A DNA stretch of 64,000 nucleotides from Bacillus niameyensis (GCF_001375535.1 NZ_LN831197.1:3398184-3462183), one strand, 5' to 3'; positions 10,164 through 19,250 are shown, counted from the stretch's first letter. Made by a program: numbers and translations. Notes: generated by a model not told the origin, from the letters alone.

Positions 10164-10258
10164 TCTATCTTTTATCATAAATTTATTTTTCCTATTTGAA
10201 ACAAAAAGGAGCGGGTAAACGTGTAAGAATCAGAAACAGCTTAAAGGAGGCGGACATT

Positions 10259-11134
10259 CTGATTACAATCGAAATAGAAGGACTACATAAAACGTATCGC
10301 AAATTTGAGGCGCTAAAAATGATTGATTTACAAATTGGGACTGGCTTATTTGGTCTTCTTGGTCCAAATGGAGCAGGGAAATCAACTTTAATGAATATAT
10401 TGAGCACCCTTCTGCCTTGGGACGAAGGAAAAGTAACAGTCTACGGATTTGACCTCGCAAAGGAAGGCGGAAAGATTCGCGAATTACTTGGTTATTTGCC
10501 ACAGCATTTTCATCCGCCTGTCCAATTTACAGGGCGAGAATTTCTCCACTACGTATGCTCGATGAAAGGTGTCACAGCGAAGGCTGAACGTGATTTACAG
10601 GTTGAAAAAGTATTAGAGCAAGTGAATTTACTCGATCATGCCAATAAAAAAATTAAAGGATATTCTGGTGGGATGAAGAGGCGACTTGGAATTGCGCAAG
10701 CACTCATTGGGAATCCGAAGTTCATTATTTTGGATGAGCCTACTGCAGGACTTGATCCATCCGAACGGATTCGTTTCCGCAATGTGATCGAAAAGCTTAG
10801 TAAAGATTATACGATTATTTTATCGACCCACATTATTAGTGACATTGAGTCGAGCTGTAAAAATGTCGGGGTCATCCACCATGGCGATGTCCTTTATCAA
10901 GGAACGACTGAAGTTTTAGCAAAACAGGCTAAAAACGTCGTTTGGGAAATCACTGTTCCCTATATAGAATATGACAGTGTGGAAAAGGATTATCTCGTTC
11001 TTTCTAGTCGAAGAGATCAAGAGAATGTGATTTTCCGAGTTTTAGCGAAAGAATCCCCTAGACAAGATGCGATTGCAATCGAACCAACGATCGAAGACGG
11101 ATATATGGCTCTGATCAATGGGGTGATCGCATGA
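10259..11134 (+). CDS. ABC transporter ATP-binding protein (ECF/ABC operon)
   Basis: A cytoplasmic ATPase of the ABC-2 export type, about 291 residues: Walker A GPNGAGKS at about 35-42, signature YSGGMKRRL at about 135-143, Walker B FIILDEPTAGLDP at about 155-167, then H-loop STHII. A ~75-residue C-terminal extension follows. The start is unclear. The only in-frame standard codon upstream is TTG at 10196, which lacks a ribosome site. A near-perfect AAAGGAGG at 10243-10250 instead precedes in-frame ATT (10256) and CTG (10259), and family members begin at this MITIEIEGL-like point, so a rare start codon is likely. It overlaps the next gene by ATGA. The substrate is unknown. Confidence 0.8.
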   Translation: MITIEIEGLHKTYRKFEALKMIDLQIGTGLFGLLGPNGAGKSTLMNILSTLLPWDEGKVTVYGFDLAKEGGKIRELLGYLPQHFHPPVQFTGREFLHYVCSMKGVTAKAERDLQVEKVLEQVNLLDHANKKIKGYSGGMKRRLGIAQALIGNPKFIILDEPTAGLDPSERIRFRNVIEKLSKDYTIILSTHIISDIESSCKNVGVIHHGDVLYQGTTEVLAKQAKNVVWEITVPYIEYDSVEKDYLVLSSRRDQENVIFRVLAKESPRQDAIAIEPTIEDGYMALINGVIA

Positions 11135-13263
11135 AGAGAGTAAAGACGGTATTTCAAAAAGAACTGATTTTATTATTACGTAATAAATTTTTTGCGATCC
11201 CTTTGATCATCAATCTCCTCTGTTGGGGATATATCATTATTTCCTATGAAATCCAAGGAGTTCACTATGAAGAGACGGCTGCTGTTTTTTACCGCGGATT
11301 CATTTGGATGTTGCTATTGAACTTGTTAATTATTGGTCTTATCGCAGTTTATCTTACTAGTAAAGATCGTGAAACGAAATTTGAACCATTAATGGCAAGC
11401 TATCATGTGAAAAATATGGAGTGGATACTCGGAAAGTGGCTTGTGGCCCAATTGTATGGAGTTCTGATTACGGTCTTAACGGTCGCGATTCAGGCACTCT
11501 GGTTCATAGGGGCGGACATGTCACTTGGGGAATGGAGCAAACATCTCGTTTATGTATTTGTTCAAATGGAAGGAGCCCTTTTCTTCATTATTTCCTTCGG
11601 TTTTTTATTTGGTACATTGATAAAAAATATGTTTGCTTATCTTTCGATTCCTGTTATTTTATTGCTCACACTCGCACTCCCTTTTGATAATGTAGGTACG
11701 GCACTAACTTACGATAATCCAAGGTTTCATTTATTAACACCCTTTGATTATATGTTTATTGGAACCCCCTATGAGGGAATTTGGGGGATTGAACGAGTTT
11801 TTGCACCAACGATCTTGCATCAAATCGGTGTCTTTTTACTAGGAATTGTTCTAATCTCTATCACATTGTGGATATTCCGTCCAAATCGGAGAAGTCATCA
11901 GGAGAAACGGCTCATTTTACTACTTGTAACGATCTTTCTCATTTCAACAGTAGTAGTAAGTGGTTTTCGATATATGCAATATGAACAAGCATTGAAAAAG
12001 TTAATTGAAACAGGAAAGACCTATGCCCAATCTTATTCAAAAGAGGTTGGGATGGAGTATTATGAGTGGATGAATTCGTATTATGATGAACATTTGGATG
12101 ATGAGCCGTATGAGTTTGCCATGGAAAAAGCGGATTTGAAGGTGCAACTTCTAGGCAATGATGAACTCCGTGTCCAAAGTAAGGTAACGATTAAAAATAA
12201 TGGGGAAGCTCCTGTCAAAGATGTCGAGTTAACATTGTATCACGGTTTAACTGTTAAAGAATGTACGAGTCCAGCGGGAGTAACTTGTATAAGGGATGGC
12301 GATTGGATCACGCTTCAATTTGACGAAATGATGGAGCCTGAAGGTGAGATGGAAGTAAGTCTCGAATATGAGGGGAATATTTTACAATACCGGTATGATG
12401 GCTATGTAGAGCAAGCCTTTATTGATAAAAATAGAATTTATCTCCCAAAAGAAGCTGGTTGGTATCCGCTCATTGGCAAGCGATCGTTAGTGATTGCCCG
12501 AGAACATGAAGAACGTTATTTTGGTTTTGAAATGCGAAATGCAAGATTAGTAGAAGATTATCCGACAAACTTCACTGTGGAGATTGAGAGCGAGGATCTT
12601 CCGATAGCTTTGACTGTTCCAAAAGTAGAAGCAGGATTTTATAAAGGTGATTCATTTTATGGTCTTTCCTTAATTGGGGGCAACTTCAAAGAAGAGACTG
12701 TTGGGGAAACTCGTATCCTTGCTCATCCTGAGGCTTTGAAAGGTGCAAAAGATGTAGCGGAAAGATACCAAAAGGCTTCTCGGTTTGTTGAAGGTTGGCT
12801 AGGTATTCCAATGGTCCCTTCCGTTATTTTTGTAATGAACGATGAGCATTATTATTTATCCGATGATACGGTGAATCAAGGCTTTTTAGTTTGGGGGAAT
12901 AGGGACATTCAAGATTCGAATGATGAGCAGATTGCTTATAGATTACAAAGGAGTTTATTTCAAGAACGGTCCGATATGGAGAGCGTAGAGGATGTTTTCC
13001 TGTTGGAAGATGCGATGATCTGGCCGATTCTTCATCATTTACAAGGAGAGTCTACTTTTAAAGAATGGTATAAAAGTCTTTGGTGGAATGAAGATGATGA
13101 CCTTACGCTTGTTGATATATTATCTAGTTACGAAGAGGAAAGTCCTGAGCAATTTCAAGACGTTGTCAAATACCTTTATTATAATTGGACCCAATTAGAG
13201 AACGGTCAGGAATTTGATATGACAGCAGCCTTGAAATTATATGAAAAGGAGTCAGGGCGATGA
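11131..13263 (+). CDS. ABC-2 permease fused to a large extracytoplasmic domain, M1-peptidase-like but lacking HExxH
   Basis: A 710-residue protein. The N-terminal ~290 residues hold about seven hydrophobic segments (near 18-40, 52-76, 108-128, 145-187, 240-258 and 270-290), like an ABC-2 permease. The remaining ~420 residues are soluble and presumably outside the membrane. They begin with a beta-rich region (VTIKNNGEAPVKDVELTLYH, YLPKEAGWYPL) resembling the N-terminal domain of peptidase-M1-type proteins. The following alpha region has DEQIAYRLQRSL and FLLEDAMIW where active M1 enzymes carry HExxH and the downstream Glu. No zinc motif is present, so any peptidase function is lost. ATGA overlaps join it to both neighbours. 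The M1 relation is inference from pattern. Confidence 0.65.
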   Translation: MKRVKTVFQKELILLLRNKFFAIPLIINLLCWGYIIISYEIQGVHYEETAAVFYRGFIWMLLLNLLIIGLIAVYLTSKDRETKFEPLMASYHVKNMEWILGKWLVAQLYGVLITVLTVAIQALWFIGADMSLGEWSKHLVYVFVQMEGALFFIISFGFLFGTLIKNMFAYLSIPVILLLTLALPFDNVGTALTYDNPRFHLLTPFDYMFIGTPYEGIWGIERVFAPTILHQIGVFLLGIVLISITLWIFRPNRRSHQEKRLILLLVTIFLISTVVVSGFRYMQYEQALKKLIETGKTYAQSYSKEVGMEYYEWMNSYYDEHLDDEPYEFAMEKADLKVQLLGNDELRVQSKVTIKNNGEAPVKDVELTLYHGLTVKECTSPAGVTCIRDGDWITLQFDEMMEPEGEMEVSLEYEGNILQYRYDGYVEQAFIDKNRIYLPKEAGWYPLIGKRSLVIAREHEERYFGFEMRNARLVEDYPTNFTVEIESEDLPIALTVPKVEAGFYKGDSFYGLSLIGGNFKEETVGETRILAHPEALKGAKDVAERYQKASRFVEGWLGIPMVPSVIFVMNDEHYYLSDDTVNQGFLVWGNRDIQDSNDEQIAYRLQRSLFQERSDMESVEDVFLLEDAMIWPILHHLQGESTFKEWYKSLWWNEDDDLTLVDILSSYEEESPEQFQDVVKYLYYNWTQLENGQEFDMTAALKLYEKESGR

Positions 13264-13937
13264 TCGTACGACTCCAACTTTTTTTAAAACTATGGCTTAG
13301 ATCGATATACTCCCTGCTCATTGTTTTATCTATACCAGTTATGGCGATTGTCATTTACAACTCGGGAACGTATACAATCGCTGACTTAACAAGTATCATT
13401 TATGAAAAAGCAGCACCTATTTGGTTCATCTTTATTTTACAATGGTTCCTTGCTATTGAGTTTGATTCAAAATTTTATCATCAACTTATCACCTATCCGA
13501 TTGTAAAATGGAAGTTTTTAATCGAAAGACTCCTATTTGCAACGTTGATCTTCCTGGGGTTATTAAGCGTCGTTACTGTCATCTTATCCTATAGTTATGG
13601 GAATTATTTCTGGAAAAGTTTCGTTTTTGCAATTCCCTTGTATATGGCTATGAGCGGATTTGTGTTTTTTGGAACGTTAATTGGTAAACACTCCCTTGGT
13701 GGACTTTTGATGGGAATCTTCTTTTGGATGTTCTATTTATTCGGTGGTGCCCTATTGAAGGATTTCAATGTTATATTACTTGTCTATGGAAGTGTTGAGC
13801 GATTTGTCAGCGGGGAAAGTGGCTTTTGGGCTTCGGAAAATCGCTGGATTCTTTATAATCGTTCCAGTTATATCGGGATAGGAGTACTATTGATGGGAGC
13901 TGCGATGATGACAGCTCACATTAAATGGAGGAAATAA
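13260..13937 (+). CDS. Six-TM membrane protein, probable ABC-2-type permease subunit
   Basis: A 225-residue integral membrane protein with about six hydrophobic helices (first at 18-36, last at 204-220) and short loops. It lacks a recognisable catalytic motif. Its size and helix count suit the second permease partner of the operon's ABC ATPases. Start ATG overlaps the preceding stop (ATGA), implying translational coupling. Residues after the third helix include FFGTLIGKHSLGGLLMG, comparable to the loop FLFGTLIKNMFAYL in the preceding permease, which supports a shared ABC-2 fold. Substrate and direction are unknown. Confidence 0.6.
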   Translation: MIVRLQLFLKLWLRSIYSLLIVLSIPVMAIVIYNSGTYTIADLTSIIYEKAAPIWFIFILQWFLAIEFDSKFYHQLITYPIVKWKFLIERLLFATLIFLGLLSVVTVILSYSYGNYFWKSFVFAIPLYMAMSGFVFFGTLIGKHSLGGLLMGIFFWMFYLFGGALLKDFNVILLVYGSVERFVSGESGFWASENRWILYNRSSYIGIGVLLMGAAMMTAHIKWRK

Positions 13938-13938
13938 A

Positions 13939-14484
13939 ATGCAAGACGAAGAATATATGCGCCAACTGTCGCTTGGAATCGATTCAGCTTTTGAATCTCT
14001 TGTTTTCCGTTACCACAAACCATTGTTTGGCTATGTATTTCGATTATTGCAAGATGAAAAGTTAGCGGAAGATATTGTCCAAGAATCGTTTCTTAAAATT
14101 TATCAACAAGGAAAAAAGGGATTTGTTCCAGAACAGTTTAAGCCGTGGATCTATAAAATTGCGACGAATGCATGCAAAGATTATTGGAGAAAAGCTTCGA
14201 CCCAAAGGGAACGAATCTCTGAAATCAATGAAAACAGTCAAGTCCATCATATTATCGATCGTCAAATAGAGCGGCAATGGATGGTCGAATCATTGAATCA
14301 ATTATCACTCGATTATAGAACGGTTCTCTATTTACGGTTTTATCAAGATTTGCAGTATGCCGAAATTGCGATCGCATTAGATCTTCCGATTAACACGGTG
14401 AAAACGCGAATTTCAAGGGGATTGAAACAACTTGAATCTATTATAAAAGAGGATGAGAGGAAAGGGGCGAGGGCCAATGACTGA
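13939..14484 (+). CDS. ECF-family RNA polymerase sigma factor
   Basis: A 181-residue sigma-70 of the extracytoplasmic-function class. Region 2 (about 15-85) carries LVFRYHKPLFGYVFRLL and EDIVQESFLKIYQ. Region 4 (about 115-162) carries YRTVLYLRFYQDLQYAEIA and an HTH LDLPINTVKTRISRGLKQL. There is no region 1.1 or 3. The gene is embedded between membrane and ABC genes of one operon, the arrangement seen in stress-responsive or cell-envelope sigma modules such as the sigY operon. The product is expected to be held inactive by a membrane partner, for which the next gene is the obvious candidate. The ATG lies 2 bases after the previous stop, with GGAGGAAAT upstream. Confidence 0.9.
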   Translation: MQDEEYMRQLSLGIDSAFESLVFRYHKPLFGYVFRLLQDEKLAEDIVQESFLKIYQQGKKGFVPEQFKPWIYKIATNACKDYWRKASTQRERISEINENSQVHHIIDRQIERQWMVESLNQLSLDYRTVLYLRFYQDLQYAEIAIALDLPINTVKTRISRGLKQLESIIKEDERKGARAND

Positions 14485-15265
14485 AGAGCAAGATTTAACA
14501 CGGTTAGAAGAAGAGTGGAAAGACCGCTTTGAACGCTTTACAGCGCCTGAACCGACAAGAGAAGATACATTTCGTTTAATTGAAAAAATAAAAGCATCGG
14601 ACGAAGTGACAATGCCGATTGATTTGCGAGCACAGCTGGAAATCGCCCAATCCTCCTTATCATGGAAAGATAAATGGATCAATTTGTTTTTATCCCAGTG
14701 GACATTCCACGGAATGAAAAGCTGGCTTCTAACAGGCGTTATTATGCTGATTTTATCAGTCACGATTAGTCAAAATATGGCCGATGAAATGACTGGGTTC
14801 GCAGCTTGGATTAAATGGGTGACTCTCATCATGATTGCGGTGATTGGTTATGCATTTCGCCCGAAAGATGAAGGGAATTATGCGATTGAGACATTAAGTT
14901 ATTATCCGCTTATTCAGCAAATGTTTGCTCGGTTTATAATCGTTATAGTGTTGCAATGTGTGATCGCCTTTCCTTTAGTGTTTGTCATCACTGGAAAAGC
15001 GGGAATATTAATGTATATGCTCAAAGTATTTACACCTTTATTCTTCTTTGGGGTTGTTGGGTTCGTTAGTACGATTTGGCTCGGTTCAAAACTGGGGTTA
15101 TTGCTTACAATCTTGATATGGTTCGTTCAAATCTTTTTTGATAAACTGTCCTTCTCGCTTTTTGCCCAATCAAATCTGCTTATTCATGCGGTGATCTTAG
15201 GAATTTCGATTCTCCTGCTTGGAACAGTGCGTTGGCGCTATCGACCTATGAGGGACTCTTTATGA
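14477..15265 (+). CDS. Membrane protein with N-terminal cytoplasmic helical domain, candidate anti-sigma factor
   Basis: The ATG at 14477 (MTEEQDLTRLEE) is preferred over the upstream in-frame ATG at 14453 because GGAAAGGGGC precedes it. It overlaps the sigma gene by 8 bases. The ~262-residue protein has a charged, helical N-terminus of about 75 residues, rich in Glu/Arg/Lys and suited to binding a sigma factor. It is followed by about six transmembrane helices. No zinc-binding HxxxCxxC anti-sigma motif is present. Being immediately downstream of the ECF gene and translationally coupled to it suggests an anti-sigma role, but it could equally be a third permease subunit for the ATPase that follows. 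Confidence 0.55.
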   Translation: MTEEQDLTRLEEEWKDRFERFTAPEPTREDTFRLIEKIKASDEVTMPIDLRAQLEIAQSSLSWKDKWINLFLSQWTFHGMKSWLLTGVIMLILSVTISQNMADEMTGFAAWIKWVTLIMIAVIGYAFRPKDEGNYAIETLSYYPLIQQMFARFIIVIVLQCVIAFPLVFVITGKAGILMYMLKVFTPLFFFGVVGFVSTIWLGSKLGLLLTILIWFVQIFFDKLSFSLFAQSNLLIHAVILGISILLLGTVRWRYRPMRDSL

Positions 15266-15951
15266 GAATTTCATTAGAAGGAGTAGAATACGAAAAAGAG
15301 GGAACGAAGATTATTAAAGGAATGACATGTTCCTTTACAACAGGAATCACCAATATTGTCGGAAAAAATGGATCTGGTAAAAGCTCTCTTTTAAAATTAA
15401 TCGCGACCGCCATTCAACCTGCAAAAGGAACGATTTGTTATAGAAGACTAATGAAAGATAATGGGTTATATCGCAAACAATTGAATGTCGATGAGATTAG
15501 AACAATGATCGGGTATATGCCGCAAGAATTTTCAGGCTACCCAGAAATGACGATAGAAAGATATTTAAAATATATGGCCTATCATAAAGGGATTCCGTAT
15601 AAGATTGTAAAATCAACTTTAGAAAAATGGTTAGAAGAGAGCGGGTTGGCTAAACTAAAAAGACGGAAGTTGCGCTCCCTATCAGGTGGCCAATTGAAAA
15701 AGGTCGGCTTAATCCAAACTCTAATTAATCAACCTCGCATCTGTATTTTGGATGAACCTTTTGAAGGGCTAGATATTGCGGAGAGATTATATTTTCAACG
15801 AACGATTCAACGACTTTCCTTTCATAGTATTGTGTTAATAAGTACCCATATAATGGATGAAATAATTGATGGGGATTTTCTTTATATGGAGGAAGGGAAT
15901 ATTGCTAGAGCGGAAGGAAATGAGTTCGAATGTTTCGGTGGGAAGCGTTAA
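15262..15951 (+). CDS. Second ABC transporter ATP-binding protein of the ECF operon
   Basis: A 229-residue ATPase starting at ATG 15262, which overlaps the previous stop as ATGA; the earlier in-frame TTG at 15232 would give ten extra residues and has no better ribosome site. Walker A is VGKNGSGKSS, the signature is SLSGGQLKK, Walker B is CILDEPFEGLD, and STHIMDEI is the switch region. It lacks the extended C-terminal domain of the first ATPase. It most likely energises the preceding six-helix membrane protein, giving the operon two ABC modules. No terminator follows; the rpmE promoter begins 19 bases downstream. Confidence 0.8.
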   Translation: MRISLEGVEYEKEGTKIIKGMTCSFTTGITNIVGKNGSGKSSLLKLIATAIQPAKGTICYRRLMKDNGLYRKQLNVDEIRTMIGYMPQEFSGYPEMTIERYLKYMAYHKGIPYKIVKSTLEKWLEESGLAKLKRRKLRSLSGGQLKKVGLIQTLINQPRICILDEPFEGLDIAERLYFQRTIQRLSFHSIVLISTHIMDEIIDGDFLYMEEGNIARAEGNEFECFGGKR

Positions 15952-15969
15952 ACAATTTTGGACCAGCTA

Positions 15970-15998
15970 TTGCAAATTAAAAACTCAGTTGTTATAAT
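15970..15998 (+). promoter_or_regulatory. Sigma-A promoter for rpmE
   Basis: TTGCAA (15970-15975), 17-bp spacer, TATAAT (15993-15998) with an extended TGT before the -10. This is one of the best promoters in the window, fitting a ribosomal protein gene. Confidence 0.8.
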
Positions 15999-16019
15999 AA
16001 AGAATGTGATTTTTGTAAA

Positions 16020-16098
16020 GACAGTGGAGCGTATTCGCTTCCTATCAACATACATTAAACTCTGACTCAGCAAATGATTCAGGGCATAAGGAGTGGAA
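16020..16098 (+). promoter_or_regulatory. Possible autoregulatory rpmE (L31) leader
   Basis: The ~100-nt leader forms two small hairpins: GGAGCG with CGCTTCC near 16025-16041, and CTGACTCA with TGATTCAG near 16063-16083, the second ending just before the AAGGAG ribosome site. Ribosomal protein L31 leaders with autogenous control are known in Firmicutes; I cannot verify a consensus match by eye. Confidence 0.4.
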
Positions 16099-16101
16099 AA
16101 G

Positions 16102-16302
16102 ATGAAAGCAGGAATTCATCCAGGTTATAAAAAAGTTATGGTTAAATGTGCTTGTGGAAATGAATTTGAAAGTGCTTCTGTAAAAGACGAAGTACGTGTT
16201 GAAATCTGTTCAGAATGTCATCCATTCTATACAGGACGTCAAAAATTCGCATCTGCAGCTGGACGTGTAGATCGCTTTAATAAGAAGTATGGAATGAAGT
16301 AA
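16102..16302 (+). CDS. rpmE: 50S ribosomal protein L31 (zinc-binding form)
   Basis: A 66-residue ribosomal protein of the large subunit. [24 protein letters not shown] carries the CxC pair and [10 protein letters not shown] the second CxxC, so this is the zinc-binding type A L31, usually expressed under zinc-replete conditions. The start is the ATG at 16102, preceded by AAGGAGTGG; the in-frame GTG at 16093 lies within that ribosome site. It follows rho in B. subtilis; here the giant array and the ECF operon separate them. Confidence 0.96.
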   Translation: MKAGIHPGYKKVMVKCACGNEFESASVKDEVRVEICSECHPFYTGRQKFASAAGRVDRFNKKYGMK

Positions 16303-16457
16303 GAAAAGCGGAAAGCGACGTTTAGCGACGTACAAACTTTAAGGTTTTCTGACGAGATAAAGGAAACACGATGAGCCCAGTAGGGTGAATCGATGTTGAC
16401 TTATCGTAGGAAGAAACCGTAAGTTTGCTAGTCGCTGTCGCTTGTAGCTAGACAGTA
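16303..16457 (+). repeat. Dispersed hairpin repeat, copy 1 (after rpmE)
   Basis: A 155-bp element that starts one base after the rpmE stop with GAAAAGCGGAAAGCGAC and ends GTAGCTAGACAG. The two arms pair in order: AAGCGAC with GTCGCTT, AGCGAC with GTCGCT, AAACTTTAAGGTTT with GAAACCGTAAGTTT. The centre CGAT..ATCG encloses GCCCAGTAGGGT. Related copies lie at 24453, 34442 and, decayed and inverted, at 4589. Confidence 0.9.
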
Positions 16458-16473
16458 AGATTTGTATAGTAGA

Positions 16474-16503
16474 AAAACAGGCAAGAACGTTGCCTGTTTT
16501 TTT
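16474..16503 (+). terminator. Terminator upstream of tdk
   Basis: AAAACAGGCAA pairs with TTGCCTGTTTT, followed by a run of T. It terminates rpmE transcription beyond the hairpin repeat. Confidence 0.85.
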
Positions 16504-16560
16504 ATTGCCCAAAATACAATAATAAAGGCATCAGATAGAAAGGTGCGGTGATCCTTCATA

Positions 16561-17160
16561 ATGGAAATCATGAAACAGTCAGGTTGGATTGAAGTTATTT
16601 GTGGAAGCATGTTTTCGGGGAAATCTGAGGAATTAATCCGCCGTGTGCGCAGAACTCAATTTGCAAAAGAAGTCGCGATCGTCTTCAAGCCCCAAATCGA
16701 TAATCGTTATAGTGTGAATGAAGTAGTTTCCCATAATGGGACAGCCGTTGAAGCTTTACCAGTTAAACACTCTTCCGACATTTTACATAGTGTAAATGCT
16801 GAAGTGGATGTTGTTGCAATTGATGAGGCACAATTTTTTGATGATGGATTGATCCAAGTGGCACAACAATTGGCTAATAGTGGTCATCGTGTTATTATCG
16901 CTGGTCTTGATCAAGATTTTCGCGGTGAGCCTTTTGGACCAATGCCTGCACTGTTAACTGTTGCGGAGGAAGTAACGAAACTCCATGCTGTTTGTGCAGT
17001 TTGTGGATCGTCGGCGAGTAGAACTCAACGGCTCCTTGACGGTAAACCAGCTTATTATGATGATCCAGTTATTCTTGTAGGTGCAAGCGAGGCGTATGAA
17101 GCTAGATGCCGCCATCATCATGAAGTGCCAGTTAGAGAAAAAGTTTCTAAAGAACGATGA
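16561..17160 (+). CDS. tdk: Thymidine kinase
   Basis: Phosphorylates thymidine to dTMP with ATP in the pyrimidine salvage pathway. The 199-residue type II enzyme has P-loop GSMFSGKSE at about 15-23, the DEAQFF catalytic/Walker B motif near 91-96, the lasso-region [13 protein letters not shown] and a structural zinc site made of CAVCG and later cysteine/histidine residues (CRHHHE). An alternative start exists at 16570 (MKQSGW). Position between rpmE and prfA matches Bacillus. Confidence 0.95.
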   Translation: MEIMKQSGWIEVICGSMFSGKSEELIRRVRRTQFAKEVAIVFKPQIDNRYSVNEVVSHNGTAVEALPVKHSSDILHSVNAEVDVVAIDEAQFFDDGLIQVAQQLANSGHRVIIAGLDQDFRGEPFGPMPALLTVAEEVTKLHAVCAVCGSSASRTQRLLDGKPAYYDDPVILVGASEAYEARCRHHHEVPVREKVSKER

Positions 17161-17239
17161 TTTTCCAACTATTTGCTTTAGAGCCTTGCCACGTTATAAT
17201 ATAATAGTGCTTGAAGTCAACTTTTTGAGGTGAACCGAT

Positions 17240-18310
17240 ATGTTTGACAAATTGCAATCTGTTGAGGAACGCTATGAGCGGTTAAATGAGCTTTTAAGCG
17301 ACCCGGAAATTGTTAGCAATGCCGATAAACTACGTGAATATTCAAAGGAACAGTCTGCAATTGCAGAAACTGTTGAAGTTTATCGTGAATATAAAAATGC
17401 CAAAGATGAATGCAATGATGCGAAAGAAATGCTGAATGAAAACTTAGACAGCGATATGCGGGAAATGGTGAAAGAAGAAGTAAATGAGCTTGAAGATAGA
17501 CTAGAGGAACTGGAAGAACGTTTGAAGATTCTCCTTATCCCTAAGGACCCTAATGATGATAAAAACGTTATTATGGAAATCCGTGGGGCAGCTGGGGGAG
17601 ATGAAGCAGCGTTATTTGCTGGGGCTCTTTACAGAATGTACAGCCGCTATGCTGAAAACCAAGGTTGGAAAACAGATGTGATTGAAGCTCACTCAACAGG
17701 TCTTGGTGGATATAAGGAAATTATCTTCATGATCAATGGAAATGGAGCTTTTTCAAAGTTAAAATATGAAAATGGCGCCCATCGTGTTCAACGTGTGCCT
17801 GAAACTGAATCTGGCGGACGTATCCACACGTCTACGGCTACCGTTGCTGTTCTTCCTGAGGCTGAAGAAGTTGAAATAGATATCCATGAAAAAGATATTC
17901 GCGTCGATACATTTGCTTCCAGTGGTCCTGGTGGACAGAGTGTTAACACAACGATGTCTGCTGTGCGATTGACACATATACCAACTGGAACTGTTGTTTC
18001 TTGTCAAGATGAGAAATCGCAAATTAAAAATAAGGAAAAAGCGATGAAAGTATTGCGTGCTCGGGTTTATGATAAATTCCAGCAAGAAGCACAGGCAGAA
18101 TATGATGCAAACCGGAAATCTGCTGTTGGAACTGGAGATCGCTCGGAACGAATCCGTACTTATAACTTCCCACAAAATCGTGTGACTGATCATCGTATTG
18201 GTTTGACGATCCAAAAGCTTGATCAAATTTTAGAGGGAAAACTTGATGAAGTAATCGATGCATTAGTCATTGAAGAACAATCAAAAAAATTAGAGAGCGT
18301 GGAAGAGTAA
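17240..18310 (+). CDS. prfA: Peptide chain release factor 1
   Basis: Recognises UAA and UAG stop codons and triggers peptide release. At 356 residues it is full length. The anticodon-like PxT motif is PET in [15 protein letters not shown], and the catalytic GGQ lies in [12 protein letters not shown], whose glutamine is the substrate of PrmC encoded next. AGGTGAACCGAT precedes the ATG. prmC begins 2 bases after the stop, so the pair is a transcriptional and probably translational unit. Confidence 0.97.
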   Translation: MFDKLQSVEERYERLNELLSDPEIVSNADKLREYSKEQSAIAETVEVYREYKNAKDECNDAKEMLNENLDSDMREMVKEEVNELEDRLEELEERLKILLIPKDPNDDKNVIMEIRGAAGGDEAALFAGALYRMYSRYAENQGWKTDVIEAHSTGLGGYKEIIFMINGNGAFSKLKYENGAHRVQRVPETESGGRIHTSTATVAVLPEAEEVEIDIHEKDIRVDTFASSGPGGQSVNTTMSAVRLTHIPTGTVVSCQDEKSQIKNKEKAMKVLRARVYDKFQQEAQAEYDANRKSAVGTGDRSERIRTYNFPQNRVTDHRIGLTIQKLDQILEGKLDEVIDALVIEEQSKKLESVEE

Positions 18311-18312
18311 AC

Positions 18313-19161
18313 ATGTCGGAAATGAAAGTGTTCGAGGCCCTAAAATGGGCTTCTTCTTTTTTAAAAGACCATGGTCGCGATGAAAATGCAGGAGAGTTAT
18401 TTTTGAAGTGGATCTTACAGATGGAGCGAGCCCAGCTTCTTGCTGAGTTAAGAATGCCGTTATCAGACCATGATCGGAGTCGTTTTGAACAGGCGATCAT
18501 GGAGCATGTCGCAGGTCGTCCGATTCAACATATAATTGGGTATGAAGAATTTTACGGTCGAAAGTTTATCGTTAATGAGGATGTTTTGATCCCGAGACCG
18601 GAAACGGAGGAATTAGTCGAGGCGATTTCGTCGCATATAAAGACTCGTTTGAATACTCCTTTGAGACTTGCCGATATCGGGACTGGCAGTGGTGCCATCG
18701 CTATTACAATGAAGTTAGAGTTTCCCGAATTAGCTGTAGCTGCTTCTGATATTTCTGAAGATGCACTCGAAATCGCGAAAAGGAACGCTTCCTTATTGGA
18801 TGCAAATATGGCATTTTTCCATGGAGATTTACTAGAGCCCTTTTTAAAAACTAGTGAAAAGTGGGATATCATTCTTTCCAATCCACCCTATATACCCGAT
18901 GGCGAAAATTTATCTGATGTCGTAAAAAATTATGAGCCGCATAGTGCCTTGTTTGGTGGCATAGATGGTCTTGATTTTTACAGAAGATTGGCGCGCGACT
19001 TGCCTAAAGTCGTGAATGAACGAGCGCTAATTGGTTTTGAAATCGGAGCTGGACAGGGGCTTGCTGTGCAAGCGATTATGCAAGCGGCTTTTCCTCGGGC
19101 AAATACAGAAATTATATTTGATATAAATGGGAAAGATCGGATTGTTTTGACGCAATTATAA
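18313..19161 (+). CDS. prmC: Release factor glutamine N5-methyltransferase
   Basis: An S-adenosylmethionine-dependent enzyme that methylates the GGQ glutamine of release factors. Its 282 residues contain the helical substrate-binding N-terminus, the SAM-binding motif ADIGTGSGAIAI at about 118-129, the acidic loop following ASDIS, and the diagnostic NPPYIP motif near 195-200. The preceding prfA gene encodes its substrate. The following B. subtilis neighbour ywkF is absent; spoIIR follows directly. Confidence 0.95.
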   Translation: MSEMKVFEALKWASSFLKDHGRDENAGELFLKWILQMERAQLLAELRMPLSDHDRSRFEQAIMEHVAGRPIQHIIGYEEFYGRKFIVNEDVLIPRPETEELVEAISSHIKTRLNTPLRLADIGTGSGAIAITMKLEFPELAVAASDISEDALEIAKRNASLLDANMAFFHGDLLEPFLKTSEKWDIILSNPPYIPDGENLSDVVKNYEPHSALFGGIDGLDFYRRLARDLPKVVNERALIGFEIGAGQGLAVQAIMQAAFPRANTEIIFDINGKDRIVLTQL

Positions 19162-19198
19162 AAAGCCAGTAGATTTTAACGTACTCAAAAAAATAGAT

Positions 19199-19228
19199 GT
19201 ATACGATTCTATCATTTTGTCCATAATG
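19199..19228 (+). promoter_or_regulatory. Predicted sigma-F promoter of spoIIR
   Basis: GTATA (19199-19203), 15-bp spacer, then GTCCATAATG (19219-19228), close to the forespore sigma-F consensus GTATA / GGnnAnAnT. SpoIIR must be made in the forespore under sigma-F, so site and function agree. Confidence 0.6.
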
Positions 19229-19250
19229 CTCTCATAGAGGGGAGATGGAC

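Noticed and set aside
14062-14277. Antisense ORFs over the sigma gene and other genes
   Set aside because: They are shadow frames without ribosome sites inside well-supported genes.
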